Notes under the pieces: model-generated
Seen by the model: the letters and a program-made list of their open reading frames with translations, nothing else
Databases searched by the model: none
Told to the model about the DNA's origin: nothing
Translations under genes and position numbers: made by a program
DNA from: Psychroflexus sp. MES1-P1E
GTDB taxonomy: Bacteria; Bacteroidota; Bacteroidia; Flavobacteriales; Flavobacteriaceae
Direction: 5' to 3'
Length of the DNA stretch: 64,000 nucleotides
Assembly: GCF_002836055.1 (NCBI RefSeq)
Contig: NZ_PJBS01000157.1
Coordinates: 1-64,000 of the forward strand
In this document: piece after piece, positions 44,577 through 54,022 of the stretch
How positions within the stretch are numbered: the stretch's first letter is position 1
Layout: every line of letters starts with the position of its first letter

Positions 44577-45752
44577 TTATGAGTATTCAAAATGGCCATA
44601 AACTGAAGAGATTAAAAGAGATTTTGATTCTGAAGCTTCTACTCTCCCTACAATTTTAGCATCTACATTAAAGGACTTAGAAATATCTACAATCTCCTGA
44701 GCTATGGATTCATCAACATAAAATTCCATCCTATGCCCCATATTAAAAACCTGGTACATTTCTTTCCAATCGGTTTGACTTTCATCTTGTATAAGCTTGA
44801 ATAACGGAGGAAGTTCAAACATATTATCCTTGATTATGCGAAGGTTCTCTATAAAATGAAGGATTTTTGTTTGTGCTCCTCCACTACAGTGAACCATTCC
44901 ATCAATGGAAGCCCTTCCCAATTTTGCAAACACCTTTTTTACAATAGGTGCATAAGTCCGAGTAGGAGACAAAATCATTTTTCCAACATCTGGAAGATCT
45001 TCTGAGATTTTTTCGGTTAATCTTTTAGAGCCAGAGTAGATCAGGTCTTTTGGAACTTTAGGATCGAAAGACTCTGGGTAAGTTTCAGATAAGTAATTAG
45101 CTAAGACGTCATGCCTAGCTGAAGTAAGTCCATTACTACCCATACCGCCATTATATTCTGTTTCATAAGAGGCTTGTCCGCTAGAGGAAAGCCCAACAAT
45201 AACATTACCCGCCTTTATATTAGCATTATCGATTACCTCATCTCTTCTTAACCTTGCTGTTACGGTAGAATCTACAATAATTGTTCTCACTAAATCACCT
45301 ACATCTGCAGTTTCGCCTCCTGTAGTATGAATAGAAATACCATGATCTCTCAAATCTTCAACAATAGATTCAGTACCGTTGATGATTTCAGCAATAACAT
45401 CTCCAGAGATTACATTTTTATTTCTACCAATAGTGGAAGAGACTAAAATATTATCTGTAGCTCCAACACATAGCAGATCATCAACATTCATAATAAGGGC
45501 ATCTTGAGCAATTCCCTTCCAAACCTTAAGGTCTCCTGTTTCCTTCCAATACAAGTAGGCTAGAGATGATTTTGTACCAGCCCCATCGGCGTGCATCACG
45601 ACACAATGGTCTTGGCTTCCCGCAAGATAATCTGGTATGATTTTACAAAATGACATTGGAAACAGGCCTTTGTCAATATTTTCTATAGCTTTATGAACAT
45701 CTTCTTTTTGAGAAGAGACTCCACGCTTGGCATATCTTGCTTGATCACTCAT
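44577..45752 (-). CDS. purM: Phosphoribosylformylglycinamidine cyclo-ligase (AIR synthase)
   Basis: PurM closes the imidazole ring in purine synthesis using ATP. The ATP-domain signature HADGAGTKSSLAYLYWKETGD and the segments MNVDDLLCVGATDN and HTTGGETADVGDLVRTIIVDSTVT are clear. GMVHCSGGAQTKILHFIE and NMGHRMEFYVDE mark the C-terminal domain. This is the longer (391 aa) Bacteroidota form. A reverse-strand -7 box TAAATTTG at 45769-45776 lies before the ATG. Confidence 0.93.
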   Translation of the reverse strand: MSDQARYAKRGVSSQKEDVHKAIENIDKGLFPMSFCKIIPDYLAGSQDHCVVMHADGAGTKSSLAYLYWKETGDLKVWKGIAQDALIMNVDDLLCVGATDNILVSSTIGRNKNVISGDVIAEIINGTESIVEDLRDHGISIHTTGGETADVGDLVRTIIVDSTVTARLRRDEVIDNANIKAGNVIVGLSSSGQASYETEYNGGMGSNGLTSARHDVLANYLSETYPESFDPKVPKDLIYSGSKRLTEKISEDLPDVGKMILSPTRTYAPIVKKVFAKLGRASIDGMVHCSGGAQTKILHFIENLRIIKDNMFELPPLFKLIQDESQTDWKEMYQVFNMGHRMEFYVDESIAQEIVDISKSFNVDAKIVGRVEASESKSLLISSVYGHFEYS

Positions 45753-45784
45753 TTTAGGAAATTTGTTGCAAATTTATAAAAAAT

Positions 45785-45819
45785 AAACCCAGTGTTATTA
45801 GATATCTAACACTGGGTTT
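45785..45819 (-). terminator. Terminator of glnN
   Basis: Arms AAACCCAGTGTTA (45785-45797) and its complement (45807-45819) form a 13-bp stem with a 9-base loop. In the direction of glnN (minus) the stem is followed by a T-rich ATTTATTTT stretch. It separates glnN from purM. Confidence 0.8.
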
Positions 45820-45839
45820 AAAAAAAAGTTTATCTCCTC

Positions 45840-48026
45840 TTATTTAGTAAATAAGAGCTCTCTATATTTTGTCAATGGCCAAATTTCATCATCAACCAAA
45901 AGCTCTAACTTATCACAATGGTAACGAATATCATCAAAATAAGGCTTCACATTATCACAGTAAGCAAAAGCCTTTTCAGTTGGATCTTCTATGAGATTTG
46001 CTTGTTTTCTTGCATTTATCATTTGGTCTACTTCTTCATTGATTTTTTCAATATGTTCTGAAATAGCTTCAATAATATTCATCTGTTGTTTTGCTTGACC
46101 CTTAAAGTTAGATCCGTAAATCTCTTTTAAGCCCTTCACATTCTCGATAAGGATATTTTGATACTTAATAGCTGTAGGAATAATGTGGTTCCTTGCAATA
46201 TCCCCCAAGACCCGTCCTTCTATCTGAATGTGTTTTGAATAATCCTCGATTTCAATTTCATATCTAGCTTTGACTTCGATCTCATTCATGATATTTAATC
46301 CACCAAATAAATCAATAGCCTTTTTAGAGATTTTAGCTTTTAAGGCTTCAGGAGTGGTTCTATGGTTACTTAAACCTCTTTTTCCTGCTTCTTTTTGCCA
46401 AGCATCTCCATATCCATCACCCTCGAAGCGAATCTTTTTAGAAGATTTAATATACTCTCTGAGAACATTGAAAATAGCATCGTCTTTTTTCATTTTCTTA
46501 TCAGAGATAAGACCATCGACTTCAACTTTAAATTCTATCAATTGTTTAGCGACAATAGCGTTTAGAACTGTCATTGGATCTGCGCAATTTGCTGTAGAAC
46601 CCACCGCTCTCAATTCAAATTTATTTCCTGTAAAAGCAAAAGGAGAAGTTCTGTTTCTGTCTGTGTTATCAAGAAGTATCTCTGGTATCTTTCCTACAAC
46701 ATTTAACTTAAGTTCTGTTTTTTCTTCTGGCGACAATTTACCATTTGTTACTTTTTCCAGTTCATCAAGTACTTTTGTAAGTTGAGAGCCTATAAAAACC
46801 GACATCACAGCAGGTGGAGCTTCGTTAGCTCCTAACCTATGATCGTTGGATGCTGAAGCTATTGTTGCTCTTATAAGTTCCTCGTTTTCATAAAATGCTT
46901 TAATTGTATTTATAAAAAAAGTAAGAAACCTCATGTTTTTCATAGGGGTTTTACCTGGACTCAATAAATTTGAACCGGAATCGGTTGCTAAAGACCAGTT
47001 GTTATGTTTTCCGCTCCCGTTAACTCCCTGAAATGGTTTTTCATGGAAAAGAACTTTAAAGTAATGACGTTCTGCAACTTTGTCCATGACGTCCATCAAT
47101 AAGGAGTTATGGTCTACAGCTAAGTTGACTTCTTCAAAAATAGGCGCCAATTCAAATTGATTTGGTGCTACTTCGTTATGCCTTGTTTTTACAGGGATCC
47201 CTAGAAGCATACATTCTCTTTCCAAATCTCTCATATAATTGAGCACGCGACTCGGAATAGATCCAAAATAGTGATCATCCAATTGCTGGCCCTTTGCTGG
47301 AGAGTGACCAAGAAGTGTTCTACCAGACATCATCAAGTCTGGTCTTGTGGAAGCTAAGGCAGAATCTACTAAAAAATACTCTTGCTCCCAGCCTAATGTC
47401 GTTATGACTTTACTGACTTTTTTATCAAAGTACCTCACGACATCTGTGGCTGCTTTATCTAAAGCAGAAACCGAACGCAATAAAGGTGTTTTATAATCTA
47501 AAGCTTCTCCCGTGTAGGACACGAATATTGTTGGAATACATAAAGTTGGACCCCAAACAAATGCTGGAGATGAAGGATCCCAAGCAGTATATCCTCTAGC
47601 TTCAAAAGTATTTCTAATTCCTCCGTTTGGTAAACTAGAAGCATCTGGTTCTTGTTGAACTAATTGAGAACCGCTAAATTTTTCCATAGCACCACCATCC
47701 TCTGTGGTTTCAAAAAAAGCGTCATGCTTTTCAGCTGTAGAACCCGTAAGTGGCTGAAACCAGTGTGTATAATGTGTAGCTCCTTTTGAAATCGCCCACT
47801 CTTTCATACCCGCAGAAATATTTTCTGCAAGTAACCGGTCTATTTTTTGACCATTCTCGGTAGCGTTTTTTAGGCTTTCATAAGCATCTTTAGTTAAATA
47901 CTGACGCATTGCCTTTTGATTAAAGACGTTTCTACCAAACATATCTGAACGTCTCTCGTCCTCTTGAATCTTAACAGGAGTTCTATGAAGTGTTTCTTTT
48001 AATGCATTGAATCTTAAAATAGCCAT
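45840..48026 (-). CDS. glnN: Glutamine synthetase type III
   Basis: GSIII makes glutamine from glutamate, ammonia and ATP. It is about 728 residues long, far more than GSI or GSII, and typical of Bacteroidota and cyanobacteria. Family marks: MAILRFNALKETLHRTP at the N-terminus, the metal-site region ITTLGWEQEYFLVD, KTRHNEVAPNQFELAPIFE, VNGSGKHNNWSLATDSGSNLL, and RNRTSPFAFTGNKFELRAVGSTAN. Start ATG48026 matches the family N-terminus better than 48053. A reverse-strand promoter fits: -7 TACTTTTG (48051-48058) with a TTG 21 bases upstream, so that the leader is short. Confidence 0.96.
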   Translation of the reverse strand: MAILRFNALKETLHRTPVKIQEDERRSDMFGRNVFNQKAMRQYLTKDAYESLKNATENGQKIDRLLAENISAGMKEWAISKGATHYTHWFQPLTGSTAEKHDAFFETTEDGGAMEKFSGSQLVQQEPDASSLPNGGIRNTFEARGYTAWDPSSPAFVWGPTLCIPTIFVSYTGEALDYKTPLLRSVSALDKAATDVVRYFDKKVSKVITTLGWEQEYFLVDSALASTRPDLMMSGRTLLGHSPAKGQQLDDHYFGSIPSRVLNYMRDLERECMLLGIPVKTRHNEVAPNQFELAPIFEEVNLAVDHNSLLMDVMDKVAERHYFKVLFHEKPFQGVNGSGKHNNWSLATDSGSNLLSPGKTPMKNMRFLTFFINTIKAFYENEELIRATIASASNDHRLGANEAPPAVMSVFIGSQLTKVLDELEKVTNGKLSPEEKTELKLNVVGKIPEILLDNTDRNRTSPFAFTGNKFELRAVGSTANCADPMTVLNAIVAKQLIEFKVEVDGLISDKKMKKDDAIFNVLREYIKSSKKIRFEGDGYGDAWQKEAGKRGLSNHRTTPEALKAKISKKAIDLFGGLNIMNEIEVKARYEIEIEDYSKHIQIEGRVLGDIARNHIIPTAIKYQNILIENVKGLKEIYGSNFKGQAKQQMNIIEAISEHIEKINEEVDQMINARKQANLIEDPTEKAFAYCDNVKPYFDDIRYHCDKLELLVDDEIWPLTKYRELLFTK

Positions 48027-48140
48027 AATACGTTTTTGATTTTTACGCACCAAAAGTAATTAATTTTCAATTACCATATCAAAAATAAGGGGGGTAATCT
48101 CTTAAACTAATTAAAACCATCACGTACCCCTTGTTTTTTA

Positions 48141-49088
48141 TTAAGAACGAAAGGCTAGTAGAATAAATAAAATGTAGGCTAAAAATAGTATAACACCTTT
48201 ATATCTAGAAATAACTTTTTTTGGTGGTATAAAAATCAAGGGGACAAGAATAAGTGAAAAGCCTATCATCCAAAAAATATCATTGGTCAGAACTTCTTCA
48301 GACTGAAGAAAAATAGGCTGAATTATCGCAGTAAGCCCAATAACAGAACCAATATTGAAGATATTGGACCCTATTAGGTTTCCTAATGATAAACCTTTTT
48401 CCTGCTTTAAAGCAGCAATTACGGAAGCTGCAAGCTCTGGTACGCTTGTCCCAATTGCAATCATGGTTACCGAGATGACTCTTTCACTTACTTCATAAGA
48501 TTCAGCTATACCTACTGCACCATCTACAAGCCATTCTGATCCAAAATAAAGCCCAGCAGCTCCAATAAGCAACCACAATATAATTTTAAATCCAGAGGTC
48601 TGTTCTAGGCTTGGATCGACTTCACTTTCGGATTTAGCGCCTTTTGTTGTTGCTTTTTTAATGAGTACCCCTAGGAAAACTATAATAACTAGAAGAAGAG
48701 CCCCTCCTTCTAGTCTTGAAATATTCTTTTCAGTATATAAAAAGAGATACATCATTCCTGTTAAGATCATCATGACCGGCCAATTGAACTTTATAAAGTC
48801 AGTGTCGGTATCCATAGACGAAATGATAGCAGTCAACCCCAATACCAAACCGATGTTTGCAATATTTGAGCCAATGACATTCCCAAGGGAGATATCAGAA
48901 TAGCCGGACAACGCAGCTTGCAAACTCACTAATAACTCAGGAGATGATGTAGCAAAAGAGACTACAGTGAGTCCAATTATCATTTTTGAAATGTTGAATT
49001 TAAAAGACAAAGCAACAGATGACCTCACTAAAAACTCCCCACCAATTACCAAAAGGATTAATCCTATTATCACTAAAAAAATGTCCAT
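48141..49088 (-). CDS. Calcium/sodium antiporter, CaCA (YrbG) family
   Basis: A 315-residue inner-membrane exchanger with about ten helices arranged as two inverted halves. The alpha-repeat signatures are present: VSFATSSPELLVSLQAALSGYSDISLGNVIGSNIANIGLVLG in the first half, and IAIGTSVPELAASVIAALKQEKGLSLGNLIGSNIFNIGSVIG in the second, including the ion-site Glu and Asn of each. These proteins exchange Ca2+ for Na+ or K+. It is on the same strand as glnN upstream neighbours but no clear promoter was located. Confidence 0.93.
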   Translation of the reverse strand: MDIFLVIIGLILLVIGGEFLVRSSVALSFKFNISKMIIGLTVVSFATSSPELLVSLQAALSGYSDISLGNVIGSNIANIGLVLGLTAIISSMDTDTDFIKFNWPVMMILTGMMYLFLYTEKNISRLEGGALLLVIIVFLGVLIKKATTKGAKSESEVDPSLEQTSGFKIILWLLIGAAGLYFGSEWLVDGAVGIAESYEVSERVISVTMIAIGTSVPELAASVIAALKQEKGLSLGNLIGSNIFNIGSVIGLTAIIQPIFLQSEEVLTNDIFWMIGFSLILVPLIFIPPKKVISRYKGVILFLAYILFILLAFRS

Positions 49089-49161
49089 TGAAAATATTTT
49101 TTAGCGAAAATAAGATTTTGTAAGATATGCTCTAGAAAAAATAGTTTTGATATTATGAAAT

Positions 49162-50664
49162 TTATAAATCAAACGTGAGCGTAAGCATATAATTATTAAA
49201 AACACTTTGAACCTGTGCTTCTTGAGAAAAATCAGTTTGATACAAAATATTTTGTCTGTCTTGTTCCATACGTTGATAAGATAGATCTAAAGTCGTATTC
49301 CCTAAAGAAAAGCCTAAACCAAACGAATATCCAACCGTATCGTCCAAAAGTGCCTTATTATTATATGGACTCTCTTGTAGGAAGTATCCTGCACGAAGGC
49401 TAGTATTAAGAATCCTATATTCCCCACCAAAATTGTAAGTAGCAGCGCCTGTTAGCAGGTTTGTAATATCTTGATTTTGAATATCAAAACCGTCGGAAGT
49501 AAATTCCATAGCGGAAAAATCTTTATAGCTATAGTCGAAGCTAAGTAAGCCCGAAACTCCAAAAACATAAGCTGTGCTTAAAGACACACGTCCTGGTGTT
49601 TTAAAATTGTAATCTGGATAAATATTTATCACATTTGGATCTACGATGGCTACATCTTGACGAGCGCTAAGCGTTTCTAATCTTTGTGAAAGCTCATCAG
49701 AAATGTTCATCCAAGTAGGCGTGTCGTAAGTGAATCCTAGCCTCCACCCCTCAGTAACTTTAAATATCCCTCCTACTTGTAGGGAAATTCCGCTCCCACG
49801 AGTTCTCAATTCATTATCAAAAAATATATCATTAATTCCTGTGGACTCTGAATTAAATTCATCGAGACGAGTTAATCTTCTGTAGTCCAAAAAGTGAATA
49901 TTAAAGTTAACTCCTAGATGAATTCTATCGCCGATCTGACCTCCACCGTTAAGGGTATATTTACCAGAATTACCTCTGGTTTGTTCAAAATAGTTTTGAC
50001 TAAAATTATTACCAAAAACGTTAGACAAATAACTTGTATTTTGAGAATCTAGTGGATCTTCTGCATTGATTAAAAAAGCTTCATAACCTAAAAAAGCCTG
50101 CTGGGCGCCAAACCCTTCATCCTCGCCTAAAAACTGATAAAGTTCAGCGACGCTCTCTCCAGATCTAGGTGTTAATAAATCCAAGGGAACTCCCTGTGCT
50201 CTATTCAAAAAATAATCTGAAATACTTTCAGAATTATTCCCTTGAAATCTCAACTCATCATCAAAAGTATTGGTTCTATTATAAGAAAATCCTAAGGTTA
50301 GTTTATCAAACACTGCATTCTCATTATTGGTTTCAAATACGAATACAGCTCCAATTTGATTTAAATCAAAATCAGTCTCACTAGTAGAACTGAGGATTGA
50401 ATTATTTCCGTAGAAGGAATCATTATTAATTGATGTAAAATCTACAGACCCTGAAAATTTATTAGTTAAAAAAACAGCGGAACTTGCAGGGTTGATATTG
50501 ATAGCTGAGATATCTCCTCCCAAAGCCCCAAAAGCTCCACCCATAGCTGTATATCTAGCGGTTCCATTTACTTCCTGAGTGGAAAATCTAAGAGCATCTG
50601 TGATATCTTGAGCCATTATACTGAAACTCAAAAGCATAAAAAGGACTAAAAAATATTTCATCAT
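49162..50664 (-). CDS. FadL/OmpP1-like outer-membrane transport protein
   Basis: A 500-residue beta-barrel with a signal peptide ending SIMAQ. The mature N-terminus DITDALRFSTQEVNGTARYTAMGGAFGALGGDISAININPASSAVF is the FadL-type hatch region with its NPA motif. The end NYMLTLTFDL has a C-terminal aromatic strand typical of barrels. FadL proteins carry hydrophobic compounds across the outer membrane; the ligand is unknown. It is 21 bp downstream of the Gly/Phe-rich lipoprotein gene, so both may share a promoter. Confidence 0.88.
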   Translation of the reverse strand: MMKYFLVLFMLLSFSIMAQDITDALRFSTQEVNGTARYTAMGGAFGALGGDISAININPASSAVFLTNKFSGSVDFTSINNDSFYGNNSILSSTSETDFDLNQIGAVFVFETNNENAVFDKLTLGFSYNRTNTFDDELRFQGNNSESISDYFLNRAQGVPLDLLTPRSGESVAELYQFLGEDEGFGAQQAFLGYEAFLINAEDPLDSQNTSYLSNVFGNNFSQNYFEQTRGNSGKYTLNGGGQIGDRIHLGVNFNIHFLDYRRLTRLDEFNSESTGINDIFFDNELRTRGSGISLQVGGIFKVTEGWRLGFTYDTPTWMNISDELSQRLETLSARQDVAIVDPNVINIYPDYNFKTPGRVSLSTAYVFGVSGLLSFDYSYKDFSAMEFTSDGFDIQNQDITNLLTGAATYNFGGEYRILNTSLRAGYFLQESPYNNKALLDDTVGYSFGLGFSLGNTTLDLSYQRMEQDRQNILYQTDFSQEAQVQSVFNNYMLTLTFDL

Positions 50665-50685
50665 TGATTGTTTTTGAATTTTACA

Positions 50686-51813
50686 TTATCTTCTTCCACC
50701 TCGACCACCAGAGCTTCTGCCCCCACTACTTCTTCCTCCAGAACTTCTGGATGAACCGGAGCTTCTCACACCAGAACTTCTAGATGAACCCGAGCTTCTA
50801 TTTACTCCAGAACTTCGAGAAGAATTTCCTGAGGATCTTACACTTCTATCTGATGTAGATCTAGAGGATGAGTTCCTATACGTAGAGCTTCGTCCTGCAT
50901 TCACATTATTTGAGTTTCGGATTCCAACTCTAGAATAATTGGAAGAGCTTCTAGCCCCTACATTTCTAGGGTTGTTCACTCTATTAGAATATCTAGAAGA
51001 ATTGGATCTAGAAATTCTGCCTACGTTAGACCTGTTGGACGATGCTCTAGTCACATTGGATCTCGATCTACTTGAATTTGCTCGAGAGATATTAGATCTA
51101 TTATTAGCATAATTACTTCTAGATAAGTTCCGTGATCTTGAGTTACCTCTATAAGAGTTGGCATAGCCATAGTTTCTACCATAAAAGCCGCCAAAACCGC
51201 CAAAGAAAGGATTACCAAAGCCAGGGCCATAAAAACCACCAAAACCTCCATAGAAACCCCCGAAGAAAGGATTACCGAAGCCAAAACCTGGGCCGTAAAA
51301 TCCTCCCCATCCTCCTCCAAATCCACCGAATCCTCCTCCAAAAAAAGGGTTTCCAAAACCAAAACCTCCCATACCCATTCCGTTAAATCCGTTGTCGATG
51401 TAATTTATAGTTACAGATGAAGGATTGGTTCCCCAACCTGCATTATTTTCGTTATAAATAGGCTCTTCATAATATCGCTCTTCCTTAGGGTAAGTTATGG
51501 TATCTGAGGAATAATTATCTATGTCTGTAAAAACTTCATTGTTGGAGTTCCTAGCTTCAGATATCATCTGACCTTGATCAGAAAAAAATTTTGAATATGT
51601 ATCAGATGTATTTTGCGTAACATTTGATGGATTAATTCTTTTTTGTTGTAAATTCTCATTAGAAACTGACCTTCTAGTCTCTGAAGGGACGCTAGATCCA
51701 TAAATTCCGTCACTAGAAGAATTTACATTTCTATAAGACGAACACGAAGTCAAGAAAACCACAGATAGCATTCCTAATAAAAATGGGCTAAAAAATTTGC
51801 TTGATTGTATCAT
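50686..51813 (-). CDS. Low-complexity lipoprotein: Gly-Phe core and Arg-Ser tail
   Basis: The N-terminus is a lipoprotein signal (FLTSC). Residues 30-135 are polar. Residues about 145-220 are an almost pure Gly/Phe/Tyr/Pro tract (repeats such as GFGNPFFGG). The last 150 residues are Ser/Arg/Asn-rich (RSSGSSRSSGG), ending GGRGGRR. The tail is strongly basic and should be disordered. No enzyme motif is seen. Codon use looks like its neighbours. It starts from a promoter (51842-51849, reverse) that abuts the proS promoter. A sticky, surface-exposed or scaffold role is conceivable; unproven. Confidence 0.75.
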   Translation of the reverse strand: MIQSSKFFSPFLLGMLSVVFLTSCSSYRNVNSSSDGIYGSSVPSETRRSVSNENLQQKRINPSNVTQNTSDTYSKFFSDQGQMISEARNSNNEVFTDIDNYSSDTITYPKEERYYEEPIYNENNAGWGTNPSSVTINYIDNGFNGMGMGGFGFGNPFFGGGFGGFGGGWGGFYGPGFGFGNPFFGGFYGGFGGFYGPGFGNPFFGGFGGFYGRNYGYANSYRGNSRSRNLSRSNYANNRSNISRANSSRSRSNVTRASSNRSNVGRISRSNSSRYSNRVNNPRNVGARSSSNYSRVGIRNSNNVNAGRSSTYRNSSSRSTSDRSVRSSGNSSRSSGVNRSSGSSRSSGVRSSGSSRSSGGRSSGGRSSGGRGGRR

Positions 51814-51841
51814 AACTTGCGGTTTTTGTAATTTCTATTAT

Positions 51842-51859
51842 CAAATTTAGTTAGTTTTG
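51842..51859. promoter_or_regulatory. Overlapping divergent promoters for the lipoprotein and proS
   Basis: A reverse-strand -7 box TAAATTTG (51842-51849) and a forward -7 box TAGTTTTG (51852-51859) lie 2 bp apart. A forward TTG at 51826-51828 is 23 bases upstream. The two polymerases could not bind at the same time, so the two genes may be reciprocally expressed. Confidence 0.5.
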
Positions 51860-51914
51860 CGCTAACTATTATAACTATTAACACGGGTGCAACATTTGTG
51901 CCAAATGAAATAAA

Positions 51915-53393
51915 ATGGGAAAAAGCCTAACACGAAGAGAAGAAGATTATTCTAAATGGTATAATGAATTGGTTGTAAAAGCTGATCTCGCAGAAAATTC
52001 TGCAGTGAGAGGTTGCATGACGATAAAACCATACGGATATGCCATATGGGAAAAAATACAAGCTGAACTGGACTCTAAGTTTAAAGATACTGGTCACGAG
52101 AATGCATATTTCCCTCTTTTCGTCCCTAAATCTTTATTTGAGGCTGAAGAAAAAAATGCTGAAGGTTTTGCAAAAGAATGTGCAGTTGTAACCCATTATA
52201 GATTACAAAGTGACCCAGATCGTCCTGGAAAATTAAGAGTAGATCCAGAAGCTAAACTAGATGAAGAGTTAGTTGTAAGACCTACTTCTGAGGCCGTTAT
52301 TTGGAATACGTTTAAAGGTTGGATACAATCTTACAGAGATTTACCTTTAAAAATCAATCAATGGGCTAATGTTGTAAGATGGGAAATGAGAACTCGTTTA
52401 TTTTTAAGAACGACAGAGTTTCTTTGGCAGGAAGGTCATACAGCTCATGCTACCAAAACAGAAGCTGTTGAAGAAGCTGAACTCATCAATAATCTTTATG
52501 CAAATTTTGTTGAAAAATTTATGGCGATACCAGTCATACAGGGAATAAAGTCTGAAAGTGAAAAATTTGCCGGTGCTGAGGAAACGTATTGTATAGAAGC
52601 CTTGATGCAAGATGGAAAAGCTTTACAAGCAGGAACTTCTCATTTTTTAGGTGAAAATTTTGCAAAAGCTTTTAATGTGAAATTCACTTCAGATCAAGGC
52701 AAACAAGAATATGTATGGGCAACAAGCTGGGGAGTTTCAACACGTCTTATGGGGGCTTTGGTCATGACCCACTCCGATGATAAAGGGCTGGTGTTACCTC
52801 CCAACTTAGCACCTATCCAAGTCGTTATCGTCCCTATTTTCAAAAATGAAGAGCAATTAGAACTCGTTAGCGAAAAGGCAAATCTCATAGCAAATGATCT
52901 TAAATCAAAAGGAGTTCGAGTGAAATTTGATAACAGAACGACGCATAAACCAGGCTGGAAATTTGCTGAATATGAATTAAAAGGTATTCCGTTAAGAATA
53001 GCTATTGGACCTAAAGATTTAGAAAAAGGAACTGTAGAACTGGCCAGAAGAGATACATTATCCAAAACTTTTGAAAATCAGGAAGGTTTAACAGTGGTTA
53101 TAGAAAATCTTTTGAAAGATATTCAACACGATTTATTTTCTAAAGCTGAGACTTTTAGAGACGATCATATCACTAAAGTAGATACTTTTGAAGAGTTTAA
53201 AGATGTTTTAAATTCTAAAGGAGGTTTCCTCTTTGCCCATTGGGATGGGACTTCGGAGACCGAAGAGAAGATTAAAGGACTGACTAAAGCTACCATTAGA
53301 TGTATTCCTCTAGAGCAAACAAAAGAGACTGGAAAGTGTGTGTTTTCAGGAAAAGAATCCAAGCAACGCGTTTTATTTGCAAAAGCTTATTAA
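51915..53393 (+). CDS. proS: Prolyl-tRNA synthetase (short, archaeal/eukaryal-like type)
   Basis: ProRS charges tRNA-Pro. The 492-residue chain lacks the editing insertion of the long bacterial form. Class-II motifs are present: motif 1 in [20 protein letters not shown], motif 2 in [28 protein letters not shown], and motif 3 in [28 protein letters not shown]. The anticodon-binding domain follows and ends with a zinc-domain-like stretch [30 protein letters not shown]. Two tRNA-Glu genes and rpsT follow on the same strand. Confidence 0.95.
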   Translation: MGKSLTRREEDYSKWYNELVVKADLAENSAVRGCMTIKPYGYAIWEKIQAELDSKFKDTGHENAYFPLFVPKSLFEAEEKNAEGFAKECAVVTHYRLQSDPDRPGKLRVDPEAKLDEELVVRPTSEAVIWNTFKGWIQSYRDLPLKINQWANVVRWEMRTRLFLRTTEFLWQEGHTAHATKTEAVEEAELINNLYANFVEKFMAIPVIQGIKSESEKFAGAEETYCIEALMQDGKALQAGTSHFLGENFAKAFNVKFTSDQGKQEYVWATSWGVSTRLMGALVMTHSDDKGLVLPPNLAPIQVVIVPIFKNEEQLELVSEKANLIANDLKSKGVRVKFDNRTTHKPGWKFAEYELKGIPLRIAIGPKDLEKGTVELARRDTLSKTFENQEGLTVVIENLLKDIQHDLFSKAETFRDDHITKVDTFEEFKDVLNSKGGFLFAHWDGTSETEEKIKGLTKATIRCIPLEQTKETGKCVFSGKESKQRVLFAKAY

Positions 53394-53409
53394 TTTTCAG
53401 GAAAAATAT

Positions 53410-53439
53410 TTGTTCAATTTAAATAATTAGTTATTTTTG
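53410..53439 (+). promoter_or_regulatory. Promoter of the tRNA-Glu pair
   Basis: TTG at 53410-53412, 19 bases, then -7 box TATTTTTG at 53432-53439. This is an excellent match to the Bacteroidota consensus and lies 15 bp before the first tRNA. Confidence 0.8.
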
Positions 53440-53454
53440 CACTCGCTAAATTAA

Positions 53455-53526
53455 GGTCCGTTCGTCTAGGGGTTAGGACGCCAGGTTTTCATCCTGGTAA
53501 CAGGGGTTCGATTCCCCTACGGACTA
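53455..53526 (+). tRNA. tRNA-Glu (TTC), first copy
   Basis: A full cloverleaf can be drawn: acceptor GGTCCGT pairs with ACGGACT (one G-U at the end), D stem GTCT/GGAC, anticodon stem CCAGG/CCTGG with loop TTTTCAT (anticodon TTC), and T stem AGGGG/CCCCT around TTCGATT. CCA is not encoded. It is preceded by a consensus promoter. Confidence 0.97.
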
Positions 53527-53556
53527 CAACATAAGTTCATTAATCATTATTAACGC

Positions 53557-53628
53557 GGTCCGTTCGTCTAGGGGTTAGGACGCCAGGTTTTCATCCTGGT
53601 AACAGGGGTTCGATTCCCCTACGGACTA
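53557..53628 (+). tRNA. tRNA-Glu (TTC), second copy
   Basis: Identical over all 72 bases to the copy at 53455-53526, separated by a 30-bp spacer, so both should be cut from one transcript. Same cloverleaf and anticodon TTC; CCA not encoded. Confidence 0.97.
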
Positions 53629-53653
53629 CTATTAAAATTTTATATTTAAAATT

Positions 53654-53905
53654 ATGGCTAATCATAAATCAGCATTAAAAAGAATAAGAAGCAACGAAGC
53701 TAAGCGACTAAGAAATCGCTATCAACACAAAACAGCTCGTAATGCTATCAAAAGATTAAAATCTACAGAAGATAAATCTGAGGCGACCAAAAGTCTTCCA
53801 CAAATCATGTCTATGATTGATAAATTGGCAAAAAAGAATATTATTCACAATAATAAAGCATCCAATTTAAAATCACAGTTAACCAAACATGTTACTGCAA
53901 TGTAG
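53654..53905 (+). CDS. rpsT: 30S ribosomal protein S20
   Basis: An 83-residue, strongly basic protein starting MANHKSALKRIRSNEAKRLRN, the standard S20 N-terminus, and ending with AKKNIIHNNKASNLKSQLTKHV. S20 binds the 16S rRNA during early assembly of the small subunit. The gene begins 26 bp after the second tRNA-Glu, so the tRNA promoter may also serve it. A terminator follows at 53928. Confidence 0.96.
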   Translation: MANHKSALKRIRSNEAKRLRNRYQHKTARNAIKRLKSTEDKSEATKSLPQIMSMIDKLAKKNIIHNNKASNLKSQLTKHVTAM

Positions 53906-53927
53906 TACTTGTTATCAAAAAGTTTAG

Positions 53928-53957
53928 TGGCCTCTATTCGAAGAGGCCATTTTTTTT
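53928..53957 (+). terminator. Terminator after rpsT
   Basis: Stem TGGCCTCT/AGAGGCCA with loop ATTCGA, followed by a run of eight T. It ends the tRNA-rpsT transcript before the iron-transport genes, which have their own -7 box TAAATTTG at 54002-54009. Confidence 0.9.
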
Positions 53958-54022
53958 ATCAAATTTTTTATTAATAATGAGTCTAAATAAATATAGATAT
54001 CTAAATTTGTAAAAAAAGAGAT

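Noticed and set aside
46270-46785. 171-codon open frame antisense to glnN
   Set aside because: Shadow of the highly conserved glutamine synthetase frame; Ser/Phe-rich, with no domain character.
51051-51386. Open frames within the Gly/Phe-rich lipoprotein gene on both strands
   Set aside because: Low-complexity DNA gives open alternative frames; the lipoprotein frame has the signal peptide and the promoter.
53455-53628. Duplicate tRNA as an assembly error
   Set aside because: The spacer and flanks differ and tandem identical tRNAs are common; no sign of a collapsed or duplicated contig.
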